Positions 1 to 8,784 are shown, counted from the first letter of the stretch. The stretch: DNA of 64,000 nt from Bacillota bacterium (GCA_012728115.1 JAAYFS010000062.1:1-64000); one strand, 5' to 3'. The notes: a model not told the origin generated them from the letters alone. A program made the numbers and translations.

Positions 1-154
1 AAAGGGGGTTCAAGCTTAGCTAAAACTATCTCCTTGTTATGGATAATACATATTTATCGTCTGCACTAAGAATGAATCTTACCCATGGTGTGTGAAGTTT
101 TATTTGCTCTAATCAGATAGCAAGGGTTTTTAAATTGATAACTGGAGGGTTAAT

Positions 155-592
155 ATGAAAACTGAATTTTTAATGCGAATAACCTTGTTGATGTTAGTTG
201 CAATTATAGCCACTGGTTGTATAGGCGGATCTTCTAATTCAGACGAACAGAAAATAAACGATATTTTGGATCAATACGAGCAGGCAACAAAAGCTAAGGA
301 CGCCAAGTTAATTGCCAGTTTGGCCACCTATCCTATCTATATTGCCAACGAGTATGTGACATCTGAAACTAAAGCAGCCGAAAGATTGGCCGCAAACTTT
401 AGATTCATCGACAGGTTTGAACAGTTTGAAATTACTGACCGAGAGATTAGTATCCAGAAAAATGAAGCGGTTGCCACGTTTACCGTAAAGTCTGCAACGA
501 CATCGCGCTTTGGTCCTCCTTCCTCAGAGGAACGCCAACAAACCATACGGTTTCGCAAAGTAGGAAAGACATGGAAGATAACTAAGTTTTAA
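155..592 (+). CDS. Small secreted lipoprotein, NTF2-like/DUF4440-type fold likely
   Basis: The 145-residue product begins with a charged N-terminus and a hydrophobic stretch ending in the lipobox ATGC near residue 22, so it should be lipid-anchored outside the membrane. The mature part opens with a helix (INDILDQYEQATKAKD) and a run of beta strands ending in RFRKVGKTWKITKF. This is the usual pattern of NTF2-like/SnoaL or DUF4440 domains, where the last strand carries a conserved Trp. I infer a small ligand-binding or scaffold role; no catalytic residues can be named. The ATG start has a GGAGGG ribosome site 7 bases upstream. The gene stands alone, followed by a hairpin that may terminate it. 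Confidence 0.75.
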   Translation: MKTEFLMRITLLMLVAIIATGCIGGSSNSDEQKINDILDQYEQATKAKDAKLIASLATYPIYIANEYVTSETKAAERLAANFRFIDRFEQFEITDREISIQKNEAVATFTVKSATTSRFGPPSSEERQQTIRFRKVGKTWKITKF

Positions 593-660
593 AAGGTAGT
601 AAATTTCCCTTTTAATTAGCATCAACTTTGTTAACTAGAACATTAAAACCGCTTTTTCTT

Positions 661-697
661 ATGAGTTCGATATTTCTATCGAGCTCATTTGTTTTGA
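661..697 (+). terminator. Candidate Rho-independent terminator after the lipoprotein gene
   Basis: ATGAGTTCGATA pairs with TATCGAGCTCAT around a TTTC loop (12 bp, one G-U type pair), followed by TTTGTTTTG. It lies about 70 bases past the lipoprotein stop and upstream of the MscS gene. It could instead be an operator. Confidence 0.5.
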
Positions 698-786
698 TAT
701 AAAACATAGCTTAACATTAAAAGAGGATTCCCCTGTGTCAACCCCGAATTATCTGTGGGATATTTTTATGAAAAGGAGAAATTTAA

Positions 787-1323
787 ATGTCAGAAACAAA
801 AGAACTCGTCACTGAAGCATTGAGCGATATAGCAGCATACTTACCCAAACTTCCATCTATCATTATCGTTCTTGGCTTAGGGGTTTTTGTGATCCGTTTT
901 CTTCAAAAAGCAGTGGTTCGTCTATTACGCCGCCTACGACTCGATGATACTTTAATTAGCTTTGTAAATGCCTTTTTAACCTTTGCCTGTTGGGTTTTTC
1001 TGATCTCAATCGTATTTTCTATTCTCGGTTTCCCACAAATCAGCGTTGCCTTCTCTGGTAGTATTGCCTTAATTCTGGTTGGTGTAGCCTCTAACGCTAA
1101 TAGTATGATCCAAGACCTTTTAGCTGGGATCTTCTTGATTGCGGATCCCGATTTTAAAATTGGCTCCTATGTGAAAGTAAATAACATTGCTGGAAGAGTA
1201 GTTAAGCTAGACATCAAAAAAACCAAGATTATGGATGACGAAGGTAATGTACACGTGATTTCTTATAAAGTATTTGATTCCTCAGTTTATACAATTGAAA
1301 CTAATGGCGAACATGAAGAGTAA
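787..1323 (+). CDS. Short MscS-family mechanosensitive channel
   Basis: The protein has hydrophobic segments near residues 20-40 and 58-80. These are followed by a glycine- and alanine-rich pore helix (GSIALILVGVASNANSMIQDLLAG), the TM3 signature of MscS channels. The start of the Sm-like beta domain follows (FKIGSYVKVNNIAGRVVKLD). The family normally continues into an alpha/beta vestibule domain; here the protein stops at 178 residues soon after the beta domain. It should sit in the cytoplasmic membrane as an oligomeric pore opening under osmotic down-shock. The ATG start has AAAAGGAGAA 6 bases upstream. No frameshift was found that would restore a longer C-terminus, so it is a genuine short form or an old truncation. 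Confidence 0.85.
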   Translation: MSETKELVTEALSDIAAYLPKLPSIIIVLGLGVFVIRFLQKAVVRLLRRLRLDDTLISFVNAFLTFACWVFLISIVFSILGFPQISVAFSGSIALILVGVASNANSMIQDLLAGIFLIADPDFKIGSYVKVNNIAGRVVKLDIKKTKIMDDEGNVHVISYKVFDSSVYTIETNGEHEE

Positions 1324-1359
1324 TTTATTAAAATGGATTACGATTTTTGAGATAAAACA

Positions 1360-1391
1360 AAAAACGAGCGATCATCGACCGCTCGCTTTTT
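1360..1391. terminator. Bidirectional terminator between convergent genes
   Basis: CGAGCG and CGCTCG form the stem around a 9-base loop. A-rich sequence lies on the left and CTTTTTG on the right, so it can end both the rightward MscS gene and the leftward GH31 gene. Confidence 0.75.
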
Positions 1392-1398
1392 GTTTGCT

Positions 1399-3402
1399 TT
1401 AAATCTTTCCGATTAAGTAGCTTGGCTCGCCGTTTCTTAAAAATACAGGAATTATCTCCAACGGAGCTTCAACGTTCACCCATTGCCCACCTTCAAACAC
1501 CTTACCATCATGCATTGATGTCCAACTTACTCCCGCAGGTAAGTAAACCTTTCGCATTGTCGCATCTTCGTAAACAATCGGTGCAACTAAAATATCACTT
1601 CCGTACATGTATTGATCTTTAAGATCCCAAGAAATTGGATCTTCAGGAAATTCATAAAACATCGTCCGCATCACTGGCGTTCCTTCTTCATGAGCTTCCT
1701 TCATTAGTTTGCGAGTATATGGGCGAAGAGCTTCCCTGAGATGTAAGTATTTCACCAAAATATCGTATACCTCTTCCCCATAACTCCATACTTCATTATC
1801 TGAACCAGTAAACAATGCTGGAGATCCATCCTTTTTATAAAGGAAGGTAGCTGGCGACCGATCACCATGCAGACGCATCACTGGACAAAATGTCCCGTAT
1901 TGGAACCATCTAACTAAGAGTTTTCGGAAAGACTCATTTTGCGGATTCCCACCTAAAAAACCACCTATATCAGTTGTCCACCAAGGAATACCGCTAAGGC
2001 CCATATTGAGGCCAGCACAGATCTGCTTGCGGAAATCTTCGTATGTCGAGTGAACATCCCCTGACCAAACTAACGCACCATAGCGTTGACTTCCTGCCCA
2101 TGCACATCGTACTAAGTTGACGATATTTTTTTGACCTTCTTTTTTCATCCCGTCATAGAAACCCTTACTAAAAAGTTGAGGAAAGATATTCCCCACCTGG
2201 AGGTTTGGTCCAAGGTAATAACGATAGTTATCAAAATCATAAACTCCATACTCTGGTTCTGCTTCATCCAACCAGAATATTTTTATACCATAATCATAGT
2301 AGTTCTTTTTACATTTCTCCCACACATACTCCCTAGCTTCTGGATTGGTGGCGTCATAGAAAACACTATCACCGCCAAATTGCATCGAGATATTAACTCC
2401 TTTTTCAGCTCTGACCAGAAGACCTCTTTCTAACATTTCCTCATAATTTTCACTATTTAAGCCGATCTGCGGCCAAATAGATACCATTAATTCGATTCCC
2501 ATTGATTTAAGTTCATCGACCATCGCTTGTGGATCAGGAAAGAATTCTTCATCAAAGCGATAGTCTCCTAAAGCTGTCCAATGGAAGAAATCAACAACGA
2601 TTACGTCGATCGGTAGATTTCTTCGCTTATATTCTCTAGCTACCTCCAGAAGTTGTTCTTGATTGTAGTATCTTAATTTGCACTGCCAGAATCCCAAACC
2701 GTATTCAGGCATCATGGGCACTTTACCCGTTACGTTAGCATATGCCTCAACGATCTCTGCAGGGGTGTCACCCGCGGTAATCCAATAATCAAGCTGTTTT
2801 GTGCTGGCTGCGTACCACTCGGTAATATTATTACTAAAACTAGCCTTTCCGATCGCTGGATTATGCCATAAGAATCCATATCCTAAGCTTGATAGCACGA
2901 ACGGAATACTCGCTTGGGAATTACGATGAGCTAATTCGAACGTACATCCTTTAATGTCTAAAAACTCTTGTTGATACTGCCCCATTCCATAGAGCTTTTC
3001 GGGATTATTGGCCTCAAAAGACATCGTTAATTGATAATCTCCACCGATGATCGGTTTAAAATGACGAGCATGAAGATTTAATGCTCCACCAGAATCGATC
3101 TCTCTTAACAACAATTTACCTTTTTGGTTGTAAAAACTAATACGGCAGTTGCGATTCCAAGTATTAGGAACAAACTCAGCCATTATTTTCCCGTTTCTAA
3201 TCGTTGCACGATTTTTCTCGATCTTGATTTCGGTTTGGCATTCTTTCTGTGGAAGCAAAGCCCACAGTGTATCATCGATGGTATGTAAGAATGTTGAACG
3301 AACTCGTAAGCTGTTTTCTCCCCAGGGCTCAACAATCATTTGTTCACCCTTATTCCGCCAAAGAAGCCTATTACCATCTTGTTTAAATAACCCGATACCC
3401 AA
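1399..3402 (-). CDS. Glycoside hydrolase family 31 (alpha-glucosidase/alpha-xylosidase type)
   Basis: This 667-residue protein is a GH31 retaining glycosidase. The catalytic nucleophile is the Asp in FWLDEAEPE (around residue 380) and the acid/base is the Asp in VWSGDVHST (around residue 450). IPWWTTDIGGF and MRLHGDRSP also match GH31 active-site loops. The N-terminal 200 residues form the usual beta-sandwich and the C-terminus further beta domains. With no signal peptide it should act in the cytoplasm on imported oligosaccharides releasing alpha-linked glucose or xylose; the exact substrate cannot be read from the sequence. The start is TTG, fixed by an AGGGAGGAGA ribosome site. No sugar transporter lies beside it. 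It is 43 bases downstream of the pseudouridine synthase gene and may be co-transcribed with it. Confidence 0.92.
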   Translation of the reverse strand: MGIGLFKQDGNRLLWRNKGEQMIVEPWGENSLRVRSTFLHTIDDTLWALLPQKECQTEIKIEKNRATIRNGKIMAEFVPNTWNRNCRISFYNQKGKLLLREIDSGGALNLHARHFKPIIGGDYQLTMSFEANNPEKLYGMGQYQQEFLDIKGCTFELAHRNSQASIPFVLSSLGYGFLWHNPAIGKASFSNNITEWYAASTKQLDYWITAGDTPAEIVEAYANVTGKVPMMPEYGLGFWQCKLRYYNQEQLLEVAREYKRRNLPIDVIVVDFFHWTALGDYRFDEEFFPDPQAMVDELKSMGIELMVSIWPQIGLNSENYEEMLERGLLVRAEKGVNISMQFGGDSVFYDATNPEAREYVWEKCKKNYYDYGIKIFWLDEAEPEYGVYDFDNYRYYLGPNLQVGNIFPQLFSKGFYDGMKKEGQKNIVNLVRCAWAGSQRYGALVWSGDVHSTYEDFRKQICAGLNMGLSGIPWWTTDIGGFLGGNPQNESFRKLLVRWFQYGTFCPVMRLHGDRSPATFLYKKDGSPALFTGSDNEVWSYGEEVYDILVKYLHLREALRPYTRKLMKEAHEEGTPVMRTMFYEFPEDPISWDLKDQYMYGSDILVAPIVYEDATMRKVYLPAGVSWTSMHDGKVFEGGQWVNVEAPLEIIPVFLRNGEPSYLIGKI

Positions 3403-3445
3403 TTCTATCTCCTCCCTGCGGTAGACTTACCTAAATTATTCTTCG

Positions 3446-4159
3446 TTACCGATCGTTTTCCTTGAAAGCCCCCATAATCGTTGGAAATATGTTCCATGGC
3501 TTAATATTCTGCGGATAACATTTAAAAGTCAGATGGCTTTTCAGTGTTGGATGATTAAACGATAATTTATATGCCCAAAGCGCCAATTGAAATTGGCTAT
3601 CTTGGGGGATGTTACTATATAAGCGATCACCCAACAAAGAATGTCCAATTGTCGCAAACTGTACTCGCACCTGGTGCGATCGACCCGTTATTAAATTAAC
3701 TCTTACTAAGCTAAACTGATTGTTAACCTCGTTGGTTACACCAAGAAGTTCGTATGTCAGGATAGCCTCCTTTCCTTCTTTTTTACCAACTGCTTTTACC
3801 TTCAATGATTTTGGATCTTTTTTTAAATAATGAACTAAGCGACCCTTCTCTTGCTCTAAAATCCCGCGAACAATTGCTAAATAACCTCTTTCTATTTGAT
3901 GATTCCTCAGCTGCTCTCCTAACCTTTTTGCCGCTTTGCTCGTTTTAGCAAACACCATTACTCCCCCAACGGGGCGATCCAGACGATGAACTAACCCAAG
4001 GTATACATTACCAGGCTTATCGTAACGTACCTTAATATCTTGTTTAAGAATACTTAAAAGATCAAGATCCCCTGTTCGATCTCCTTGTGATAAAACATTC
4101 GGGGGCTTTTCTACTACCAGAATATGATTGTCTTCTGCCAAAATTCGAATATGTGTCAT
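3446..4159 (-). CDS. RluA-family RNA pseudouridine synthase
   Basis: The product (237 aa) carries the RluA catalytic motif VHRLDRPVGG, whose Asp attacks the uridine, and later family blocks such as LITGRSHQVRVQFA and LLGDRLY. It lacks the N-terminal S4 domain of RluD/RluC, starting directly with the catalytic domain (ILAEDNHILVVEKPP), so it resembles the short RluA/YhcT-type members. It should convert specific uridines in rRNA or tRNA to pseudouridine; the target site cannot be assigned. The ATG start has a GGGAGG ribosome site. It is divergent from the ABC-F gene across a 118-base promoter region. Confidence 0.9.
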   Translation of the reverse strand: MTHIRILAEDNHILVVEKPPNVLSQGDRTGDLDLLSILKQDIKVRYDKPGNVYLGLVHRLDRPVGGVMVFAKTSKAAKRLGEQLRNHQIERGYLAIVRGILEQEKGRLVHYLKKDPKSLKVKAVGKKEGKEAILTYELLGVTNEVNNQFSLVRVNLITGRSHQVRVQFATIGHSLLGDRLYSNIPQDSQFQLALWAYKLSFNHPTLKSHLTFKCYPQNIKPWNIFPTIMGAFKENDR

Positions 4160-4220
4160 TCAAGCGCCTCCCATATAATACCTGTTAACGTTTTGGACAC
4201 TCGTCATACTGACTCCTGCC

Positions 4221-4249
4221 TTGAATTTGTCAATTCTTTAATATATACT
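4221..4249 (+). promoter_or_regulatory. Sigma-A type promoter for the ABC-F gene
   Basis: TTGAAT and TATACT are separated by exactly 17 bases, about 30 bases before the ABC-F ribosome site. This is a good match to the housekeeping consensus, judged by eye only. Confidence 0.55.
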
Positions 4250-4277
4250 GACGAAGGATGCAAACCTTTGAAAAGAG

Positions 4278-6161
4278 GTGAGAACCATTATTGAACTAGC
4301 TTTAAACAAAGTAAAAAAATTCTATGGAGCCGACCTGGTACTTAACGATATCAGCTTTACTGTTAATCAAGGTGAGAAAGTCGGAATAGTTGGCGACAAT
4401 GGCTCTGGTAAAACCACTATTTTCAAAGGGATTACTGATTTCGAACCGATCGATGATGGCACGATTACTTTCCGAAAAAGTGCGATAGTTGGATATCTCG
4501 ATCAAATTCCTCAGTATCCAGAACATTTTACCGTTAAAAGTGTCTTACAAGAAGCATTTCAAGAGATCTATCAATTACAAGATTCTTTAACCAAATTGGA
4601 ACACGCTATGCAATCATTAACTGGGCAAGACTTAGAGCGCGCCATTAAGCAATATGGAGCTCTTCAACAAGAATTTGAGTTACAGGGTGGCTACGAACTT
4701 ACTGAGAAATTCGGTAGAGTTATAACTGGTTTAAAAATTTCCGAAGATATGCTTAACCAACCCTTTGGCACTCTAAGTGGCGGAGAAAAGACCAAAGTCG
4801 TGCTTGGACAAATTCTTTTACGCAATCCAGATATTCTTTTACTTGATGAACCCTCAAATCATTTGGATCTTGAATCGATCGAATGGCTGGAATCATATTT
4901 ACGCGATTATCAGGGTACTGTTCTCATTATCTCCCACGATCGTTATTTTTTAGACAAAGTGGTAACTAAAATTATTGAAGTCGAAGATGGCGAAGCCACC
5001 ACTTTCAAAGGTAATTACTCAAGATATTTTGAAGAAAAAGAACGTCAATTATTATTGGAGTTTGCCACTTATCAAGATCAGCAAGCAAAAATAAAGGCGA
5101 TGGAAGAAGCGATCCAAAGATACAAAATTTGGGGTACAGCAAAATATCACAAAAAGGCAGCTAGCGTCCAAAAACGATTGGATAAGATCGTAAGAATGGA
5201 ACGACCCGTGCTGGAAAAACAAAAAATGGAACTTAAGTTTGCCCAGACGGATCGTAGCGGTGATCTTGTGGTAGTTAGCGAAAAACTTAGTAAGCACTAT
5301 GGTGAAAGAGTTATTCTTTCAGATATCGATTTTAACTTGCGTTTTCGAGAACGGGTAGCCATCGTTGGAAAAAATGGAAGTGGTAAATCAACATTTCTTA
5401 AATGTATCTTAGGTTTAGAAAAACCGACTACTGGCACGGTTAGAATTGGCGCTCGCGTTGATGTTGGTTATCTACCACAAGATTGTGTTTTCCCAAATCC
5501 ACAGTTAACCGTATTGCAATGGTTAAGAGAACGGTTTCGAATGAGTGAACCAGAAGCTCGAAGCCGTCTGAGTCGCTTCTTGTTTTTTGGCGAAGACGTG
5601 GAAAAAAGAATAAACATGCTCTCTGGCGGTGAGCGCAGTAGATTAAAATTGTGCGAGCTAATGGAAGAGGAACCAAACTTGCTTATTCTCGACGAACCGA
5701 CGAATCATCTGGATATTTCTTCGATCGAGGTATTAGAGGATGCTTTGTTGGATTTTCCTGGTACCATCCTCTTCGTTTCTCACGTTCGATACTTTATAAA
5801 TAAAATAGCTCAGAAAGTAATAGAGCTCGAAAATGGTGACATAACAGAATATCTTGGCAACTACGATTACTATCGTCAGAAAAAAGCTGAACTGATTGTG
5901 GAGATAGCCCCGCCCATTAAAGAAAGAAAGCCGCGCAAAACCGATACTGCCAAAAGAAAAGAGACTACTCTTTTTAAGCAGTTAGAGGAAGAAATCCTCA
6001 TTATTGAAGAAAAGATTAAAGGACTTGATGAACAAATGATTGCTGCGGTTAATGATTATAAAAAACTTGTCGAGCTGTCTCACCAAAGAGATGATTATTC
6101 TAAACGACTTGAAGAACTTTACGAAAAGTGGGCTGAAGCTGATCCAACGGCTAACGATTAA
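4278..6161 (+). CDS. ABC-F family ATPase (ribosome-associated translation factor)
   Basis: Two nucleotide-binding domains lie in one soluble chain of about 625 residues: Walker A GDNGSGKTT and GKNGSGKST, signatures LSGGEKTKV and LSGGERSRL, Walker B LLLDEPSNHLD and LILDEPTNHLD. There are no membrane helices. The long charged linker between the domains is the P-site tRNA-contact region of ABC-F proteins, and the last 80 residues form a coiled coil, as in YdiF/Uup types. Such proteins rescue or tune stalled ribosomes; some give antibiotic resistance, which cannot be judged here. In the second domain the usual SHDRYF reads SHVRYF, with the switch His kept. The start is uncertain: the GTG used here lies inside the GAGGTGAG ribosome site, so an ATT start at 4287 or 4290 may be the real one. 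Confidence 0.9.
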   Translation: MRTIIELALNKVKKFYGADLVLNDISFTVNQGEKVGIVGDNGSGKTTIFKGITDFEPIDDGTITFRKSAIVGYLDQIPQYPEHFTVKSVLQEAFQEIYQLQDSLTKLEHAMQSLTGQDLERAIKQYGALQQEFELQGGYELTEKFGRVITGLKISEDMLNQPFGTLSGGEKTKVVLGQILLRNPDILLLDEPSNHLDLESIEWLESYLRDYQGTVLIISHDRYFLDKVVTKIIEVEDGEATTFKGNYSRYFEEKERQLLLEFATYQDQQAKIKAMEEAIQRYKIWGTAKYHKKAASVQKRLDKIVRMERPVLEKQKMELKFAQTDRSGDLVVVSEKLSKHYGERVILSDIDFNLRFRERVAIVGKNGSGKSTFLKCILGLEKPTTGTVRIGARVDVGYLPQDCVFPNPQLTVLQWLRERFRMSEPEARSRLSRFLFFGEDVEKRINMLSGGERSRLKLCELMEEEPNLLILDEPTNHLDISSIEVLEDALLDFPGTILFVSHVRYFINKIAQKVIELENGDITEYLGNYDYYRQKKAELIVEIAPPIKERKPRKTDTAKRKETTLFKQLEEEILIIEEKIKGLDEQMIAAVNDYKKLVELSHQRDDYSKRLEELYEKWAEADPTAND

Positions 6162-6168
6162 ACAATTT

Positions 6169-6203
6169 AGAGGCTGTGACAAAAACTCACAGCCTCTAAC
6201 CAT
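6169..6203 (+). terminator. Terminator of the ABC-F gene
   Basis: AGAGGCTGTGA and TCACAGCCTCT pair perfectly (11 bp) around a 7-base loop, directly after the stop codon. The downstream T-tract is weak (AACCATTTT). Confidence 0.7.
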
Positions 6204-6222
6204 TTTATGCTCCTCGTATTCT

Positions 6223-6426
6223 TTACATTTCATCGAGTAGAGATAAACACTTATCTACTATGTTATTAATATGTTCTACATAAGAGATAATCTTACTTAA
6301 CATTTCTGTATTTCCATTTACCTGTACCAAGTGTGATGTAGCTGCAATAACGGATAAATAGTTTTTGGCCTTATCGATCAACAATTCCCTAATTTCTAGA
6401 TCAACCTTTTGTCTACAGGTTGTCAC
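6223..6426 (-). CDS. Small hypothetical helical protein
   Basis: This 67-residue ORF is predicted by eye to be almost entirely helical with heptad-like hydrophobics (IRELLIDKAKNYLSVI, MLSKIISYVEHINNIV). It recalls small Spo0E-like or coiled-coil regulators, but the Spo0E signature (SxxLD) is absent, so I do not assign that family. The start is GTG or the preceding ATT, with a GGAGG about 13-16 bases upstream, which is poor spacing. It lies between two terminators and on the opposite strand from the ABC-F gene. Reality of the gene is only moderately supported. Confidence 0.4.
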   Translation of the reverse strand: MTTCRQKVDLEIRELLIDKAKNYLSVIAATSHLVQVNGNTEMLSKIISYVEHINNIVDKCLSLLDEM

Positions 6427-6532
6427 AATCGCTCAATCCCGCCCTCCACTTTTTGGTAATGGTTATTCTTGTGATTAAAGTATAAAGTATATCTATGTTT
6501 CTATTTTTTGTCAATAAAAATATATAGAGTAC

Positions 6533-6572
6533 AAAAAGATAGGCATATTGATATTCCCCAATCAATATGCCT
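6533..6572 (-). terminator. Terminator of the secreted zincin-like gene
   Basis: AGGCATATTGAT and ATCAATATGCCT form a perfect 12-bp stem with an 8-base loop. Read leftward it is followed by ATCTTTTTGT, so it should end the leftward gene that stops at 6662, about 90 bases upstream. Confidence 0.7.
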
Positions 6573-6661
6573 GTAAACCTATAGCTATACTCTTTTTGAA
6601 CCACCTAAACCAACTTGTGCTCTATAAAGATCAGTATTACCTCTTGTTCTAGTGATGCCTA

Positions 6662-8575
6662 TTAAAGGATCTTAAAACTTCCCTCGAACACTACCGTATT
6701 TTCTGGAGTTTCTAGATAATCGGTTGCTCTAATTTGATAGGTGTTTTGAGACGCATCTTCAATCACCCAACTATAGAAGAACGAACCCCAAGTATCCGTC
6801 GAGTTTGTAACCTCCATCCGTTTCCAACCATCGCCGTAGTTAATTTCGACAATACCAGGATGAGGGATACCATCTAAATAATCTACTCGCACATTGATCG
6901 TTTGTTCCGAACCCAAAAAGACCATTGGTTGAGCAAAGGGACGATTGATTCGCTTAACCCATGCTTGATCCACTGGGATGGCTTGACGATATACAACTAG
7001 TTCATCAATCTCACCCACAAAATAGCCTTCTTCTACTCCTCTTCCGAGATATTTTACCTTATTCAACTCCACTGGTAGATCGAGTTCTACGCTACCAACA
7101 ACTTCATTATTCTTAAACAAAGAGACCTTTCCATTCGATACGGATACGATCAATCGCACTAATTCATCAACTGGTAGGGAGTCCTCAGCGGTTATGGTAA
7201 CTAACTCTCCAGCTACAACTATTCCTAATTCTAATTTTCCTTCTTTGTTCGCTGGTGTTACATATAAATGGTTAGCTTGGTCTTCTCCTAGTGTTAATAA
7301 TCGCTGACCATTATCTCCGCCATACCATTTCAGCGTAATTAAAATAGTCATATTCGAAATATCCAAACCTTCGACACCGAAGGCTAAATATTGATTATCA
7401 CCGTTAAAGACCACTCGATGTACTTCTTCTTCGACAACAAAACTAGGAGCGCCATAAATGATACCATAGTTAAGTCCATCATCTGCTTTTAGTAAAACAT
7501 TTAGTAATAGGTCATCTTCATTAAAATTCCAATGAGCTATTCTGCTAATAGGTTTTAAAACAACGTTTCTAGGTAGATCTGGAATCTCCAGTTCCAACGG
7601 TTGCTCAAGATTTAATGGATAGAAAAGCTTTGATAATAGTTCATAAACGCGTGGATCATATTCTTTTAATTTGTCTCTCGTATTCACATGGTTATGAACG
7701 CCATCAGGTTGCCCCGTTCTACTTCTTCTATTTACATTGAACCAGGACTGAACTACTTCAGCAAAGTATTCATGGGAATTCTCCATCGCGTATGTATTGG
7801 CCCATAATCCTTCCTCTTTAGCTAATGCATAACAAGCCTCGATTTCCCTCCAAATTTGCCGATCGCCACGTTCAATTCCTGCTAAATGAATATTATGAGC
7901 AAACTCATGCACCGTAATATCTTCATCATAATATGGATCACCTGGCAAGTGTAGCAAGTTTTCTTCACCACTTGAACTTTCCCTACCGCCTAAACCTCTT
8001 GTCCAATTGATATCATCGCCAAGATGAGAATATTCGGGCATATCGGTGGTTACCTGATGCCTTCCAATAATCGAGTGCTGGGAACGTTGATCTAGCATTG
8101 CTTGATAAATATTGGGGTAATCAACTATAATCTTTGCCATCATCGCGTTAATAATTTTATAGGCCTCTATCAGTGCCGCATCATCTACTACCGATGATGA
8201 AATGATTGGGATTCCTGAAGCCAAGATAAACTTTTCATAGAATGGGTCAAGCCCGTATCTTTCTGGAGGTGGAATAACGAGAATGGTCCGGTGAACTAGA
8301 TCGTATAATTGGTCAGTTAGTTCCACGATTTCTGCGCTGTTAATCTCCTTAAGGTTAATAATTCTTTCATGCAAAATATTTTCCATCTTTCGGTATTCCT
8401 GAATATATTCATTTTCACCTTTCTCGACTACCGCTTGGTAATACGCTTGAAAATCCGCTAACATATCTTCGAAATCAGAAATAACCAATGGTAGTTTTTC
8501 AGTAGCATTAACAGTATTTAATCCGAAGATCAAAATCAACAAAAGAACCAGAGTACTAGAAATGATTCGTTTCAT
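6662..8575 (-). CDS. Secreted zincin-like metallopeptidase with LamG-like domain
   Basis: The 637-residue product has a clean signal peptide (residues 1-24, ending NA-TE). A helical region is followed by a metallopeptidase-like core: HEFAH at about 223-227 supplies the HExxH zinc ligands and catalytic Glu, and EYFAE at about 269-273 is placed as a glutamate third ligand, the spacing seen in gluzincins of the anthrax lethal-factor-like group. Residues of about 345-530 look like a concanavalin/LamG sandwich (AHWNFNEDDLL, LTLGEDQANHLYV, VGEIDELVVYRQA). The last 100 residues are another beta domain. I infer an exported, possibly glycan-binding protease; the substrate is unknown. It has its own ATG start and AAGGGGG ribosome site, a terminator downstream and a cluster of palindromes upstream. 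Confidence 0.75.
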   Translation of the reverse strand: MKRIISSTLVLLLILIFGLNTVNATEKLPLVISDFEDMLADFQAYYQAVVEKGENEYIQEYRKMENILHERIINLKEINSAEIVELTDQLYDLVHRTILVIPPPERYGLDPFYEKFILASGIPIISSSVVDDAALIEAYKIINAMMAKIIVDYPNIYQAMLDQRSQHSIIGRHQVTTDMPEYSHLGDDINWTRGLGGRESSSGEENLLHLPGDPYYDEDITVHEFAHNIHLAGIERGDRQIWREIEACYALAKEEGLWANTYAMENSHEYFAEVVQSWFNVNRRSRTGQPDGVHNHVNTRDKLKEYDPRVYELLSKLFYPLNLEQPLELEIPDLPRNVVLKPISRIAHWNFNEDDLLLNVLLKADDGLNYGIIYGAPSFVVEEEVHRVVFNGDNQYLAFGVEGLDISNMTILITLKWYGGDNGQRLLTLGEDQANHLYVTPANKEGKLELGIVVAGELVTITAEDSLPVDELVRLIVSVSNGKVSLFKNNEVVGSVELDLPVELNKVKYLGRGVEEGYFVGEIDELVVYRQAIPVDQAWVKRINRPFAQPMVFLGSEQTINVRVDYLDGIPHPGIVEINYGDGWKRMEVTNSTDTWGSFFYSWVIEDASQNTYQIRATDYLETPENTVVFEGSFKIL

Positions 8576-8589
8576 TTTCGGCCCCCTTA

Positions 8590-8667
8590 TTATGTATATA
8601 CATAAACCGCTAAACTGCTTTATGTGCGAAAATGCATCGCATAATGTAGTGCACGCTGTGCATTACA
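8590..8667. promoter_or_regulatory. Three consecutive palindromes between divergent surface-protein genes
   Basis: The stretch holds TTATGTATATACATAA (a perfect 16-bp palindrome, 8590-8605); TTATGTGCGA paired with TCGCATAA across 7 bases (8620-8644); and TGTAGTGCAC paired with GTGCATTACA across 3 bases with one mismatch (8645-8667). The first two share TTATG/CATAA half-sites. They lie just upstream of the zincin gene and could also act on the divergent LysM gene. The regulator is unknown. Confidence 0.5.
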
Positions 8668-8784
8668 ATAATTAACTCTACCCTCCTTTCTCTTCATCAT
8701 CCTTGCAAAACAGGAGTTTATTACTGTAGCAATCTCAAGTCCTCTACATAGTCTAAAACGAAGTTATATTAAGGAGGAAAACAA

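Noticed and set aside
1-60. Start of a leftward gene at the left edge (AAGGAG on the minus strand)
   Set aside because: The only start codon (TTG) is about 16 bases from the site, and too little sequence remains to judge.
2131-2433. 100-residue ORF on the + strand inside the GH31 gene, and similar long ORFs opposite other genes
   Set aside because: They are shadows of real coding regions on the other strand, without ribosome sites or families.
6413-6604. 63-residue ORF on the minus strand
   Set aside because: It spans the 12-bp terminator hairpin and overlaps the small helical ORF; no ribosome site and atypical composition.
8747-8755. CATAGTCTA as a sigma-K promoter of the LysM gene
   Set aside because: The -10-like match is good, but no matching -35 element is found at the right distance.
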